Assembly (NCBI GenBank): GCA_963777165.1
Contig: CAVZPO010000023.1
Location: forward strand, 698,860-762,859
Origin: DYJB01 sp963777165
GTDB taxonomy: Bacteria; Chloroflexota; Anaerolineae; Anaerolineales; E44-bin32
Reading direction: 5' to 3'
DNA length: 64,000 nucleotides
A model generated the notes under the pieces. The model saw only the letters and a list, made by a program, of their open reading frames with translations. It made no database searches and was not told where the DNA came from. Numbering within the stretch: position 1 is the first letter of the stretch; every line of letters starts with the position of its first letter. Positions 52,544 to 60,693 of the stretch are shown here, piece by piece. A program made the translations under genes and the position numbers.

Positions 52544-53689
52544 ATGAACGCCGAGATCATCGCCATCGGGACCGAGCTCCTGCTGGGAGAGATTTCCGAC
52601 ACCAACACGGCGGTCATCGCCCGCGCCCTGCGCTCCATCGGGCTCGACCTGTATCGCACCGCCATGGTCGGCGATAACGCTGAACGTATCGCCCAGGTGG
52701 TGCGCGAGGCCCTCGGCCGGTCGGACGCGGTCATCACCACCGGCGGGCTCGGACCTACGGTCGACGATGCCTCACGTCAGGGCGTGGCGCTGGCCGTGGG
52801 CGTCCCGACTGAATTCCGGCCGGAGCTGTGGGAGCAGATCCAGGAGCGCTTCGCCCGGTTCCGCCGCTCGCCGACGGAGAACAACCGGCAGCAGGCGATG
52901 ATCCCCGCCGGGGCGTTGGCGGTGGAAAACCCGGTGGGGACGGCTCCAGCCTTTATCGTCGAGACCCCCACATCGGTCGTGATTTCTCTGCCCGGCGTTC
53001 CGGGCGAGATGAGCTACCTGCTGGAGGCCGCCGTCCTCCCCTACCTACGCCAACGGCTGGGGCTGAATGCGGTAATCACGTCGCGGGTGCTGAAGACCGC
53101 CGGTGCGGGCGAATCCTGGCTGGACGAGCGTATCGCCGATCTGGAGCGCACGACGAACCCGACGGTCGGGTTGTCCGCGCATCCCGGCCAGGTGGATGTG
53201 CGCATCACCGCCAAGGCCGCCTCCGCGGCCGAGGCCGAGCGGATGCTGGATCAGGTCGATGCGGCGCTGCGCGAACGCCTGGGGCCCGCCGTCTTCGGGG
53301 TGGATTCCGACACGCTCGAAGCCATTGATGCCCGGCGCCTAACCGAGCGGGGCTGGCGACTGGCGCTGGTTGAACACGGCACCGGCGGTGCGTTGGCAGG
53401 GTTGATGGCCGAGCAGGGAGAGTCCTTCGCCGGGGGCCACGTCGTCTCCGAACGCGTCGATGCCGCCGAACTGGGAAACCTGGTTGATCACGCGCGCCGC
53501 GAGTTCAACGCCGAGGTCGGGCTGGGCGTGGTCGTCTGGCGTGAACCGGATCGGCAGGCGATGCTCTTCCATCTGGCGACACCGGATCACACGCAGGATG
53601 CGGAGCGCAGCTACGGCGGCCCGCCGGAGAGTGCATCGGGTTGGGCGGTGAACATGGCGCTGGACTTCCTGCGCCGCCGCCTTGCTTGA
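52544..53689 (+). CDS. cinA: CinA-family protein with altered amidase site
   Basis: 381 residues. The N-terminal MoaB/MogA-like CinA domain is clear: NAEIIAIGTELLLGEISDTN, LYRTAMVGDNAERIAQVV, TTGGLGPTVDDASRQGVALA and VISLPGVPGEMSYLLE. The C-terminal part is where the nicotinamide-nucleotide amidase (PncC) should be. Its active-site box, normally E-S-C-T-G-G, reads E-H278-G-T-G-G here, so the catalytic serine is missing, and the rest of the domain is shortened. ADP-ribose pyrophosphatase-like activity of the N-domain may remain, but NMN deamidation is unlikely. The -35 of the tRNA-Gly promoter lies over its stop codon. Confidence 0.87.
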   Translation: MNAEIIAIGTELLLGEISDTNTAVIARALRSIGLDLYRTAMVGDNAERIAQVVREALGRSDAVITTGGLGPTVDDASRQGVALAVGVPTEFRPELWEQIQERFARFRRSPTENNRQQAMIPAGALAVENPVGTAPAFIVETPTSVVISLPGVPGEMSYLLEAAVLPYLRQRLGLNAVITSRVLKTAGAGESWLDERIADLERTTNPTVGLSAHPGQVDVRITAKAASAAEAERMLDQVDAALRERLGPAVFGVDSDTLEAIDARRLTERGWRLALVEHGTGGALAGLMAEQGESFAGGHVVSERVDAAELGNLVDHARREFNAEVGLGVVVWREPDRQAMLFHLATPDHTQDAERSYGGPPESASGWAVNMALDFLRRRLA

Positions 53690-53714
53690 CAGCCCCCTTC
53701 CCGCTCCTTATAAT
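53686..53714 (+). promoter_or_regulatory. Consensus promoter of tRNA-Gly
   Basis: TTGACA (53686-53691) and TATAAT (53709-53714) are both perfect and 17 bp apart. The tRNA starts at 53728, so RNA would begin about 5 nt before the mature end. A perfect promoter fits a stable RNA gene. Confidence 0.85.
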
Positions 53715-53727
53715 CCGCTGCGCTTGT

Positions 53728-53799
53728 GCGGGTGTCGCCAAGTGGTAAGGCAGTAGCTTCCCAAGCTACCATTCGTCGGTTCGAATCCGATCACCCGCT
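53728..53799 (+). tRNA. tRNA-Gly (anticodon CCC)
   Basis: A 72-nt cloverleaf. The acceptor arms GCGGGTG and CACCCGC pair fully, and the anticodon stem GTAGC/GCTAC closes a 7-nt loop TTCCCAA, giving anticodon CCC for the codon GGG. The T-loop TTCGAAT is standard (53780-53786). The 3' CCA is not encoded; the discriminator base is T. Confidence 0.93.
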
Positions 53800-53807
53800 C
53801 TGCCGAG

Positions 53808-53830
53808 GGCGGCCCCTTTCCAGGGCCGTC
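53808..53830 (+). terminator. Terminator after tRNA-Gly
   Basis: An 8-bp stem (53808-53815 with 53823-53830, one G-T pair) is followed by TTCCGTTTGT. It lies just after the tRNA and fits a factor-independent terminator. Confidence 0.5.
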
Positions 53831-53897
53831 TTCCGTTTGTGCCGCCTGGTGGGTGACGAATCGCACGCCACGAGCGGAATACTGTCAATCTCCCCGA

Positions 53898-54110
53898 TGC
53901 TATACTCGACCAAAGGCGACCTTACGCGAGGTTTTCGGCGCCTGCCGGAAGCCGTGTAGGCGCGCGGCCGCTGATAGACCGGGAGGCTTCCCGGACGAGG
54001 CCGCCGGCCTGCCCCGCGGCAGGGCGACGGCCGAGGCCGGCCAAAGTCTGAGGATCCTCGCGCGGGAACGCCTGCTGCCCGCCTCGCAGCCGAAAGGGGA
54101 ACTGCCAGCT
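53898..54110 (+). promoter_or_regulatory. Extended -10 and long GC-rich leader before ald
   Basis: TGCTATACT (53898-53906) is an extended -10 element. The RNA would start near 53913, giving a leader of about 200 nt to the ald ATG at 54111. The leader contains several inverted repeats, such as GCGCCTGCC with GTGTAGGCGC near 53940 and GGGAGGCTTCCC near 53981. No known riboswitch class could be matched by eye; an amino-acid- or temperature-sensing leader is possible, and chance structure in GC-rich DNA cannot be excluded. Confidence 0.35.
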
Positions 54111-55208
54111 ATGAACGTTGGAGTGCCCAAGGAACGCCGTCCGTTCGAGTACAGAGTCGGGCTGCCGCCGGCGGGGGCGGCACTGTTTGTCAAGTACGGA
54201 CACACGGTCTACGTCGAGCGCGGCGCCGGCGAAGGAGCCGGATTCAGCGACGATGACTACGTGCGCGAGGGGGCCAAGATCGTCTACAGCAAGGACGAGG
54301 CCTGCGGCCGCGCCGACCTGCTGTTGAAATTCGCCCGCCCGCTGAAGGACGAGCTCGATCTGATGCGGACGGGGCTGACCCTCGCCGGGTTCCTGCACCT
54401 GGCGGCGGCGCGTCAGGACAAGATCTGGATGATGCTCGAGAAGGGCTTCACCGTCCTGGCTTACGAGCAAATCGAGCTCGAGGGCGGCTATCGCCCGGTG
54501 CACGCCCCGCTGAGCCAGATCGGCGGGCTGATGGTGCCTCAGATCGCCTCGCGCATCCTGCAGAACGACCAGGGCGGACGCGGAATCCTGCTCGGGCGCG
54601 CCGTCGGCGTCCCGCCGGCTGAGGTGGTGATCGTCGGCGCCGGCGTAGTCGGCACGACCGCGGCGGCGGCGTTCTCCGCAGCCGGGGCGCACGTGACCGT
54701 GCTCGACATCGACTTGCGCCGCCTGCAGCAGCTTCAAGCCAATACCGGCGTGCAGGTAGCGACGATGCTTTCGACGCCCTACAACCTCGCCAAGGTGTGC
54801 ACCTTCGCCGACGTCCTGGTCGGCGCGGTCCTGGTGCCGGGCGATCGGGCGCCGATCGTGCTGACGCGCGAGATGGTGGCCCAGATGCGGCCGCGCTCGG
54901 TGATCATCGACATGAGCATCGACGAGGGCGGATGTGTCGAGACCTCGCGCCCGACCACGTACGCCAGCCCGACCTATATCGATGAAGGCGTGATCCACTT
55001 CTGCGTCCCCAACATGAGCGGCGTGCTGGGCCGCACGGGCACGACGGCGTTGTATAACGGCGCGTATCCGTATCTGGAGGCCATCGCCCGCCTGGGCGTT
55101 GAGGAAGCTATTGACACGAATCCGGCCCTGCAGCACGGGGTGAACTCGCGCAAGGGCGAGGTGGTGAACCTGAAGCGGCTCGGGGGTATTGGAGGAACGA
55201 AGGGATGA
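54111..55208 (+). CDS. ald: Alanine dehydrogenase
   Basis: Oxidatively deaminates L-alanine to pyruvate with NAD+, or makes alanine in reverse. 365 residues, standard. N-terminus MNVGVPKERRPFEYRVGL carries the substrate-binding Arg and Lys region; the catalytic His is in FLHLAAARQDK. YRPVHAPLSQIGG follows. The NAD-binding Rossmann motif is VVIVGAGVVGTTAAAAF. ATG at 54111 was chosen because the family starts there with AAAGGGG upstream. It overlaps the CoA-transferase gene by 4 bp (ATGA), so both are made together, suggesting alanine use as a carbon and energy source. Confidence 0.94.
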   Translation: MNVGVPKERRPFEYRVGLPPAGAALFVKYGHTVYVERGAGEGAGFSDDDYVREGAKIVYSKDEACGRADLLLKFARPLKDELDLMRTGLTLAGFLHLAAARQDKIWMMLEKGFTVLAYEQIELEGGYRPVHAPLSQIGGLMVPQIASRILQNDQGGRGILLGRAVGVPPAEVVIVGAGVVGTTAAAAFSAAGAHVTVLDIDLRRLQQLQANTGVQVATMLSTPYNLAKVCTFADVLVGAVLVPGDRAPIVLTREMVAQMRPRSVIIDMSIDEGGCVETSRPTTYASPTYIDEGVIHFCVPNMSGVLGRTGTTALYNGAYPYLEAIARLGVEEAIDTNPALQHGVNSRKGEVVNLKRLGGIGGTKG

Positions 55209-56509
55209 ACTGGTTGTCGCAGTACCAACCGCGGGTCACCACCGCCGAGGAAGCGGTCAAGGTCATCGGGTCCGGCCGCCGCGTGTACCTGGCCGGGAAC
55301 TGCTCGGTGCCGCAGAAGCTGCTGGGGGCGCTGGTGGCGCGGGCCGGCGAGCTGACCGACGTGGAGATCACGCAGGTGCTGACCATCGGCGACGCGCCGC
55401 ATGCCGCGCCAGGGCTGGAGAAGCACCTGCGCATCAACACGCTCTTCATCAGCGACAACGTGCGCGCGGCGGTCAACGAAGGCCGCGGCGATTTCACGCC
55501 GTGCTTCCTCTCCGAGGTGCCGCTGCTGTTCCGCAACGGGCACCTCCCCATCGATGTCGCCCTGATCCACGTCAGCCCGCCCGACGAGCACGGCTTCTGC
55601 AGCCTGGGCATCGAGGCCGGGCTGACCAAAACGCCGGCACAGATGGCGCGCGTGGTCATTGCCGAGGTGAACGAGCAGATGCCGCGCACCCTGGGCGACT
55701 CGTTCATCCACATCTCGCGCATCAACTACGCCATTCCGGTCAACTACCCGTTGGCCGAGCTGCTGATGACCGACACCAATGAGACGGCGATGCAGATCGG
55801 CCGTCATGTGGCCTCGCTGATCGAGGACGGCTCGACTCTGCAGCTGGGCATCGGTACGATCCCCAATTCGGTCCTGGGGCTGTTGAGCGACCGGCGCGAT
55901 CTGGGCGTCCACAGCGAGCTGTTCTCCGACGGCGTGATGGAGCTGGTGCAGCGCGGCGTGATCACCAACGAGAAGAAGACCCTGCACCAGGGCAAGATCG
56001 TCGCCGGGTTCATCATCGGATCGCACGCCCTGTACGCCTGGGTGGACGACAACCCGATCGTCGAGCTGCACCCGACCGAGTATGTCAACGACCCGTTCGT
56101 CATCGCCCAGAACGAGAAGATGGTCTCGATCAACTCGGCCATCGAGGTCGATCTGACCGGGCAGGTGTGCTCGGACAGCATCGGGCCGCGGCTGTACTCG
56201 GGCGTCGGCGGACAGGTGGACTTCATCTACGGGGCGTCGCGCAGCAAAGGTGGCAAGCCGATCATCGCCCTGCCGTCGGTGGCGGTGATGAAGGACGGCA
56301 CCAAACTGAGCAAGATCGTGGCGATGCTCAAGCAGGGCGCCGGGGTGGTCACCACACGCAACCATGTGCACTACGTCGTGACCGAGTTCGGCGTCGCCCG
56401 GCTGTACGGGAAGACGATCCGGCAGCGCGCCCGGGCGCTGATCGATGTCGCCCACCCCGCGTTCCGCGAGGAGCTCGAGCGACAGGCGTACGATCTGAGA
56501 TACCTGTAG
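55205..56509 (+). CDS. Acetyl-CoA hydrolase/4-hydroxybutyrate CoA-transferase family
   Basis: 434 residues of the CoA-transferase family that includes 4-hydroxybutyrate CoA-transferase (AbfT/Cat2) and acetyl-CoA hydrolase. LQLGIGTIPNSVLGLL binds CoA; the segment HSELFSDGVMELVQRGVITN is close to the AbfT-type substrate loop, and AHEKMVSINSAIEVDLTGQV-like NEKMVSINSAIEVDLTGQV and SDSIGPRLYSGVGGQVDF follow, with the catalytic Glu region. It moves CoA between acetyl-CoA and a carboxylic acid such as 4-hydroxybutyrate, butyrate or propionate. It lies between ald and pyk, so acetate-forming or organic-acid metabolism fed by pyruvate is likely. Substrate not certain. Confidence 0.88.
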   Translation: MNWLSQYQPRVTTAEEAVKVIGSGRRVYLAGNCSVPQKLLGALVARAGELTDVEITQVLTIGDAPHAAPGLEKHLRINTLFISDNVRAAVNEGRGDFTPCFLSEVPLLFRNGHLPIDVALIHVSPPDEHGFCSLGIEAGLTKTPAQMARVVIAEVNEQMPRTLGDSFIHISRINYAIPVNYPLAELLMTDTNETAMQIGRHVASLIEDGSTLQLGIGTIPNSVLGLLSDRRDLGVHSELFSDGVMELVQRGVITNEKKTLHQGKIVAGFIIGSHALYAWVDDNPIVELHPTEYVNDPFVIAQNEKMVSINSAIEVDLTGQVCSDSIGPRLYSGVGGQVDFIYGASRSKGGKPIIALPSVAVMKDGTKLSKIVAMLKQGAGVVTTRNHVHYVVTEFGVARLYGKTIRQRARALIDVAHPAFREELERQAYDLRYL

Positions 56510-56515
56510 GAGCGA

Positions 56516-57937
56516 ATGAGCCGTCGCGCCAAGATCATTGCCACCCTCGGCCCGGCGACCGAGAGCCAGGAGCGCCTGACGGCGCTGATCGAGGCGGGCA
56601 TGGACGTCGCCCGCCTCAACTTCTCCCACGGCACACCGCAGGAACATGCCGGCCGCATCGACGCCGTTCGCCGGGCGGCACAGCACGTCGGGCGGCCCGT
56701 GGCCATCCTGCAGGACCTGCAGGGACCGAAGCTGCGCACCGGGCCGACCGTCGACGGCCTGCCCATCCACCTCGAACCGGGGGGCACGGTTCGTCTGACA
56801 GCGGGCACGGGCACCACCACCCCGCACTCGATCAGCATCGATTACCCCAGCCTGGGGCGTGAGCTGCGGCCCGGCGCGCGCGTGCTGCTGCGCGACGGCG
56901 AACTCCAGCTGCGCGTATTGCGCGCGGAAGGCGATGACCTGCAGGCGGAGGTGATCGCCGGGGGCGAGCTCGGGCCTGGGGCGGGCGTGCATTTTCCCGG
57001 TCTGCAGCTTTCCACCGAGACGCTGACCGAAAAAGACCTGGCCGACTTGCGATTCGGCATGCAGCACGGAATCGACGCCGTGGCCCTTTCGTTCGTCCGC
57101 CGGCCCGAGGACGTACGCGCCGTGCGAGCCGCCATGGCGGTGGACTTCCCGGGCCCGCTGCGACCGTGGGTGATTGCCAAGATCGAACGCGCCGAGGCAC
57201 TCGACGAACTGCCCGGGATCCTGGCCGAGGCCGACGGTGTGCTCGTGGCGCGAGGCGATCTCGATTTGGAAGTCTCCGCCGAGCGCGTGCCATCATTGCA
57301 GAAGCGGATCATCCGGGAAGCGAACGTCGCCGGTAAGCTGGTGATCACCGCCACCCAGATGCTCGAGTCGATGATCCACAACCCACGCCCGACACGAGCC
57401 GAAGTCTCCGACGTAGCCAACGCCGTGTTCGACGGCTCGGATGCACTGATGCTCTCGGGCGAGACGGCAGTGGGAGAATTCCCGGTGGAAGCGGTTCAGA
57501 TGATGGATCGGATCATCGCCGACGCCGAACGCAATCTCACGCTGCCGCATCCCGGAGAGGCGGCGGTCCAGGACGACGCGCAGGCAACGGTGCGCGCTGC
57601 CTGGGCCCTCGCCTCGGACCGGGATGTCGCCGCCATCGCCGTATTCACCCGGAGCGGCCGCACCGCCCAGCTGATGGCCAAAGCCCGCCCTCCGGTCCCG
57701 ATTCTGGCCTTCACGCCGGAGGCGCAGACCCTCGGCCGGCTGAGTCTGTGTTGGGGCGTCGAACCGCACGCGGTGTCGCTGGCGAACTCGGTCGAGGAGA
57801 TGATCGACGCCGTCGAGCGGCAAATCCGAAGCAAGGGCCGTGCGCGTGCGGGTCAACAAATCGTCCTCGTGGCGTCGCATCCGGTCAGCACGATGGGGCC
57901 TGCCAATTTCACGCTGCTCCATACACTTCGCGGTTAG
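56516..57937 (+). CDS. pyk: Pyruvate kinase
   Basis: Converts phosphoenolpyruvate and ADP to pyruvate and ATP. 473 residues, the short type without a PEP-utiliser domain. Seen are AKIIATLGPATESQERLTAL, ARLNFSHGTPQEHA, LQDLQGPKLRTGP, the Lys of the active site in PWVIAKIERAEALD, LVARGDLDLEVSAERVPSLQ (normally GDLGVE), and TATQMLESMIHNPRPTRAEVSDVANAVFDGSDA in segments such as TATQMLESMIHNPRPTRAE. The GDL-D-LE replaces the usual GDLGVE, a mild change. It starts 6 bp after the CoA-transferase gene and probably belongs to the ald operon; with Ald it feeds pyruvate metabolism. Confidence 0.94.
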   Translation: MSRRAKIIATLGPATESQERLTALIEAGMDVARLNFSHGTPQEHAGRIDAVRRAAQHVGRPVAILQDLQGPKLRTGPTVDGLPIHLEPGGTVRLTAGTGTTTPHSISIDYPSLGRELRPGARVLLRDGELQLRVLRAEGDDLQAEVIAGGELGPGAGVHFPGLQLSTETLTEKDLADLRFGMQHGIDAVALSFVRRPEDVRAVRAAMAVDFPGPLRPWVIAKIERAEALDELPGILAEADGVLVARGDLDLEVSAERVPSLQKRIIREANVAGKLVITATQMLESMIHNPRPTRAEVSDVANAVFDGSDALMLSGETAVGEFPVEAVQMMDRIIADAERNLTLPHPGEAAVQDDAQATVRAAWALASDRDVAAIAVFTRSGRTAQLMAKARPPVPILAFTPEAQTLGRLSLCWGVEPHAVSLANSVEEMIDAVERQIRSKGRARAGQQIVLVASHPVSTMGPANFTLLHTLRG

Positions 57938-58146
57938 AAACTGGCGCGGGCCCACCTCGCTTCTCCCCGGTACCTCTCAGAATCGTCCAGTGTGGACTCC
58001 GGCTTGTGAGACAGGGCACACAGGCTCGTGGCCGTGCAACCCGCTAGACTACGGCTCGCGTTGGCGCAGCATCCCGAACCGCCTGCAGGGGTTAACCATG
58101 CGCATGGATTGGCGCGTGCGAATCCCCCTTGCCATAGGAGGCTGCG

Positions 58147-58575
58147 ATGGAATTCGGTTCGATCAACTGGTTGGCGGTCGTGGTGTGTGTCGTTTTCAGC
58201 ATGATCAACGGCTCACTCTGGTACAACCCAAGGACCTTCTTCCCGGTGTGGTGGAAGGGAATCGGCAAGACCGAGGCAGCCGCCCCTGGCTCGGGGGGTA
58301 TGGCGATGACCTGGACGCTGACGATTCTGGCGTCGCTCGTCCAGGCCGTGTTCATGTCGCTGATGGTGACCGCCATGGGGAGCATGACGCCGGGCGGTCC
58401 GACGCTGGTCTCCGGCGCGACGGTGGGTTTCCTGATCTGGCTCGGATTCATCGCGCCGACCTATCTGGTCAACAAGCTCTTCGCCGGGCATGGCCTGAAG
58501 GTCTGGGCGATCGAGGTCGGCAATCATCTTCTCAACTTCGTGGTCTTCGGGGCGATCTTCGGCGCCTGGCGCTAA
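58147..58575 (+). CDS. DUF1761 family membrane protein
   Basis: 142 residues with four membrane helices and the DUF1761 pattern: NWLAVVVCVVFSMINGSLWY near the N-terminus, then MTWTLTILASLVQAVFMSLM, GATVGFLIWLGFIAPTYLVN and NHLLNFVVFGAIFGAWR. The family has no defined function. AGGAGG lies upstream of the ATG. It stands alone, after a 209-bp stretch without a gene (57938-58146) and before a hairpin. Confidence 0.85.
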   Translation: MEFGSINWLAVVVCVVFSMINGSLWYNPRTFFPVWWKGIGKTEAAAPGSGGMAMTWTLTILASLVQAVFMSLMVTAMGSMTPGGPTLVSGATVGFLIWLGFIAPTYLVNKLFAGHGLKVWAIEVGNHLLNFVVFGAIFGAWR

Positions 58576-58596
58576 CGGTTGATGGAAACCGGGACA

Positions 58597-58620
58597 AGCG
58601 GACGGCTCACGCCGTCCGCT
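58597..58620 (+). terminator. Hairpin after the DUF1761 gene
   Basis: A 10-bp perfect stem (58597-58606 with 58611-58620, loop TCAC) is 21 bp after the stop, followed by TGTTGATT. It fits an intrinsic terminator with a short U tract. Confidence 0.6.
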
Positions 58621-58804
58621 TGTTGATTCGGCGGTCGGCGCGGGCGACGGGTTAGCGCTGGACGGCGTCGATGAGGGCGGCGACCGCGGAGCCGGCCCTT
58701 GTCCACCCCGCGGGCAGGGAGTACAGTCGTGTCGCCAGCGCGGGCCTGCGCCAGATCTCACCGCTCGAGTTCTAGCCACGGACCAATCGGGAAGGCAGAG
58801 ATCT

Positions 58805-59287
58805 ATGAGCACGACCGTCGAGATCGGGATCTACATCGCGCGCCCTCCGGAAGCAGTCGCCGAGGTGTTCCTCGAGCCGGCGAACGCAGTTCTGTGGACC
58901 TCCGACTTGGAGCGCTTCGAGGTGATCTCGGGGACGCCGGGAGCAGTTGGCTCACGAGCGCGTCTGCATTACCTCCAAAACGGCCGCGCTTACGTCATGG
59001 AGGACATGCTCCTGAGCGTCGAGCCCAACCGGCGGTACGTGTCGCGTGTGTCGGGTGAGGCGCTGTCCGCCGAGGTGACAACCCTGCTCGAGCCTTCGGG
59101 CGGAGGGACTCAGGTTTCCGTCCGCTGGACGGGCTCCGGGAAGCATCCAGTCTTGCGTTTGATGCTGCCGCTCATGCGCAAGTCGATTCGGCGCCAGGCT
59201 GAGGCCGACTTGTGTAAGCTAAGAGACCTAGCCGAGGGCAACGTTCCGGTAGGCACGCGCCCAATAGGCGGCAAGACACCTTCGTAA
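58805..59287 (+). CDS. SRPBCC (polyketide cyclase/START-like) protein
   Basis: 160 residues of the SRPBCC fold, which makes a hydrophobic pocket for small ligands. Visible: STTVEIGIYIARPPEAVAEV, then WTSDLERFEVISGTPGAVGS, ARLHYLQNGRAYVMEDMLL, and a C-terminal helix MRKSIRRQAEADLCKLRDLA. Members range from polyketide cyclases to stress proteins, so no specific role can be named. GGAAGG lies upstream of the ATG at 58805. Confidence 0.75.
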   Translation: MSTTVEIGIYIARPPEAVAEVFLEPANAVLWTSDLERFEVISGTPGAVGSRARLHYLQNGRAYVMEDMLLSVEPNRRYVSRVSGEALSAEVTTLLEPSGGGTQVSVRWTGSGKHPVLRLMLPLMRKSIRRQAEADLCKLRDLAEGNVPVGTRPIGGKTPS

Positions 59288-59309
59288 CTCACAGGGGGCG
59301 TAGATCGGG

Positions 59310-59675
59310 TCAGGGTGCTGCGAGGAACCGCTCCCACTCGCCCGCGTCGTGAAACCGCCGCGTCCGTTCGTTCGAGTGCGTCTGCACTCCCGACTGCCAC
59401 AGCCTCATCTTCAGCGGATCGCTGTCGAGCAGAGTGCCGATCTTCCCGGCCTTGCCGGCCAGAAGCGCGTCCTGCAGCAAGCGGAACTGCTCATTCACGA
59501 AAGAGCTGTTGATCCACATGCCGCGAAAGTCGACCGCCGCCGCCCAGCCCGGCTTCAATCGCGCCGCTTCGCGCCCGACCCCCTCGATCAACTGCCGGAA
59601 TTCTTCGGGGGTCATTGCCTGATCGGAGGACACCAGCAGCCGCTGGCGTTCGGCGTCGGCTACGGCTGAGAACAT
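59310..59675 (-). CDS. Hypothetical protein, STAS-like length
   Basis: 121 residues of unknown family. The segment GWAAAVDFRGMWINSSFVNE followed by LLQDALLAGKAGKIGTLLDS has an alternating strand-helix pattern that resembles a STAS-type or SpoIIAA-like domain, and the C-terminus is RTRRFHDAGEWERFLA, a common ending of that group. No metal site, signal peptide or membrane helix is seen. The start is ATG at 59675. It is convergent with the SRPBCC gene. The function is not known. Confidence 0.55.
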   Translation of the reverse strand: MFSAVADAERQRLLVSSDQAMTPEEFRQLIEGVGREAARLKPGWAAAVDFRGMWINSSFVNEQFRLLQDALLAGKAGKIGTLLDSDPLKMRLWQSGVQTHSNERTRRFHDAGEWERFLAAP

Positions 59676-60005
59676 GGCGCATCCACCTCTTGAGACGGCG
59701 CGGACTCTCCCGGTATTCTAGTGCCGAATCTCGCCTTGCACTTGGCTGTCGCGCGACCCCACGACCCGGTGGATGCTCGATTTGCCGCCCCGGCCAGGGA
59801 CAAGGGCGCGCGGCTCTAGCCGCTCACGCCGGTGCCCGATCGCGCCAGGTCGATTTCGCAGTCTGCCGCGTCCCGGCAGTGTGTCATTCGGTCGCACAGA
59901 ACGGCCAGCGCAAAGGCCAATCAGGGTGTGCGACAATGGGGGCGCTCAAGAGCGACCCCGGTGGTTGGCGCGGCGTCGCCCCGAGGCCGCGAGGGCTGGC
60001 CCTGC
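59676..60005. other. Intergenic stretch, nothing recognised
   Basis: 330 bp between a minus-strand gene and the isoprenylcysteine-methyltransferase-like gene. No RNA gene, repeat array or conserved coding signal was found. The plus frame of the next gene remains open here, but the residues show no family similarity. Confidence 0.5.
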
Positions 60006-60491
60006 TTGAAGCTGCTATGGAAGAACGTGCTGTTCACTCTCATCGTGCCCGGCGCCGCCGGAGTCTACCTCCCGCTGAGCCTGGTCTCCGATCGCGCTGT
60101 GACTTCGCAGTGGCTTCTATTCGCCTTCGGCCTCGTGCTCCTCGGCCTGGGCGGGAGCATCTACGCATGGTGCGTTTGGGACTTCGCTGCATATGGACGG
60201 GGGACGCCCCTTCCCCTCGACGCGCCGAAGAACCTGGTGGCTCGCGGGCTGTACCGCCTCACGCGCAATCCCATGTACCTCGGCGTACTAGGGGTCATTC
60301 TCGGCTGGGCAGTTCTCTACGGCGAGGCTGCGCTTCTTGCCTACCTCGCCGTCGTCGGCCTATGCTTCCATCTGTTCGTCGTGTGCTACGAGGAGCCCAA
60401 GCTCCGCAAGTTGTTCGGCGCCGATTACGCGGCCTACTGTTCGAAGGTCCCCCGCTGGCTGCCGCGCCTCCCGTCAGCAGTGGACCGCTAA
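60006..60491 (+). CDS. Isoprenylcysteine methyltransferase-like membrane protein
   Basis: About 161 residues with four membrane helices and the phospholipid/isoprenylcysteine methyltransferase signature: NLVARGLYRLTRNPMYLGVL, followed by AALLAYLAVVGLCFHLFVVC and the ending EEPKLRKLFGADYAAYCSKV, with Arg and Asn/Pro of the SAM site. In bacteria such proteins methylate unknown lipids or small molecules. Start is uncertain: TTG at 60006 fits the hydrophobic N-terminus and follows GAGGG; a GTG at 60027 would shorten it. No neighbouring gene indicates its substrate. Confidence 0.75.
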   Translation: MKLLWKNVLFTLIVPGAAGVYLPLSLVSDRAVTSQWLLFAFGLVLLGLGGSIYAWCVWDFAAYGRGTPLPLDAPKNLVARGLYRLTRNPMYLGVLGVILGWAVLYGEAALLAYLAVVGLCFHLFVVCYEEPKLRKLFGADYAAYCSKVPRWLPRLPSAVDR

Positions 60492-60693
60492 CCCTCATTT
60501 CAGCCTCAACCTGTGAGCGGGCCGGTGGTCGCCGCCGGCATCCACCCCACCAGCCACGCAACCGAGAGCCCTCCCCTCGGGTGGGGCCACGTGCTCTGGC
60601 TATGACTTTGACTCCGCGAGCAGGACGGCGGGGGGTCGTTCGATCCGCCCTGCCCCAAGCCGGGGCGGATCGTCGGCCGCGCGGGCAGGCCCG

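Noticed and set aside
53913..54110. SRP RNA, RNase P RNA or tmRNA in the ald leader
   Set aside because: None of the conserved motifs of these RNAs could be found.
54974..57067. Minus-strand 697-codon open frame
   Set aside because: Antisense to ald, CoA-transferase and pyruvate kinase; His/Arg/Gln-rich with no family similarity.
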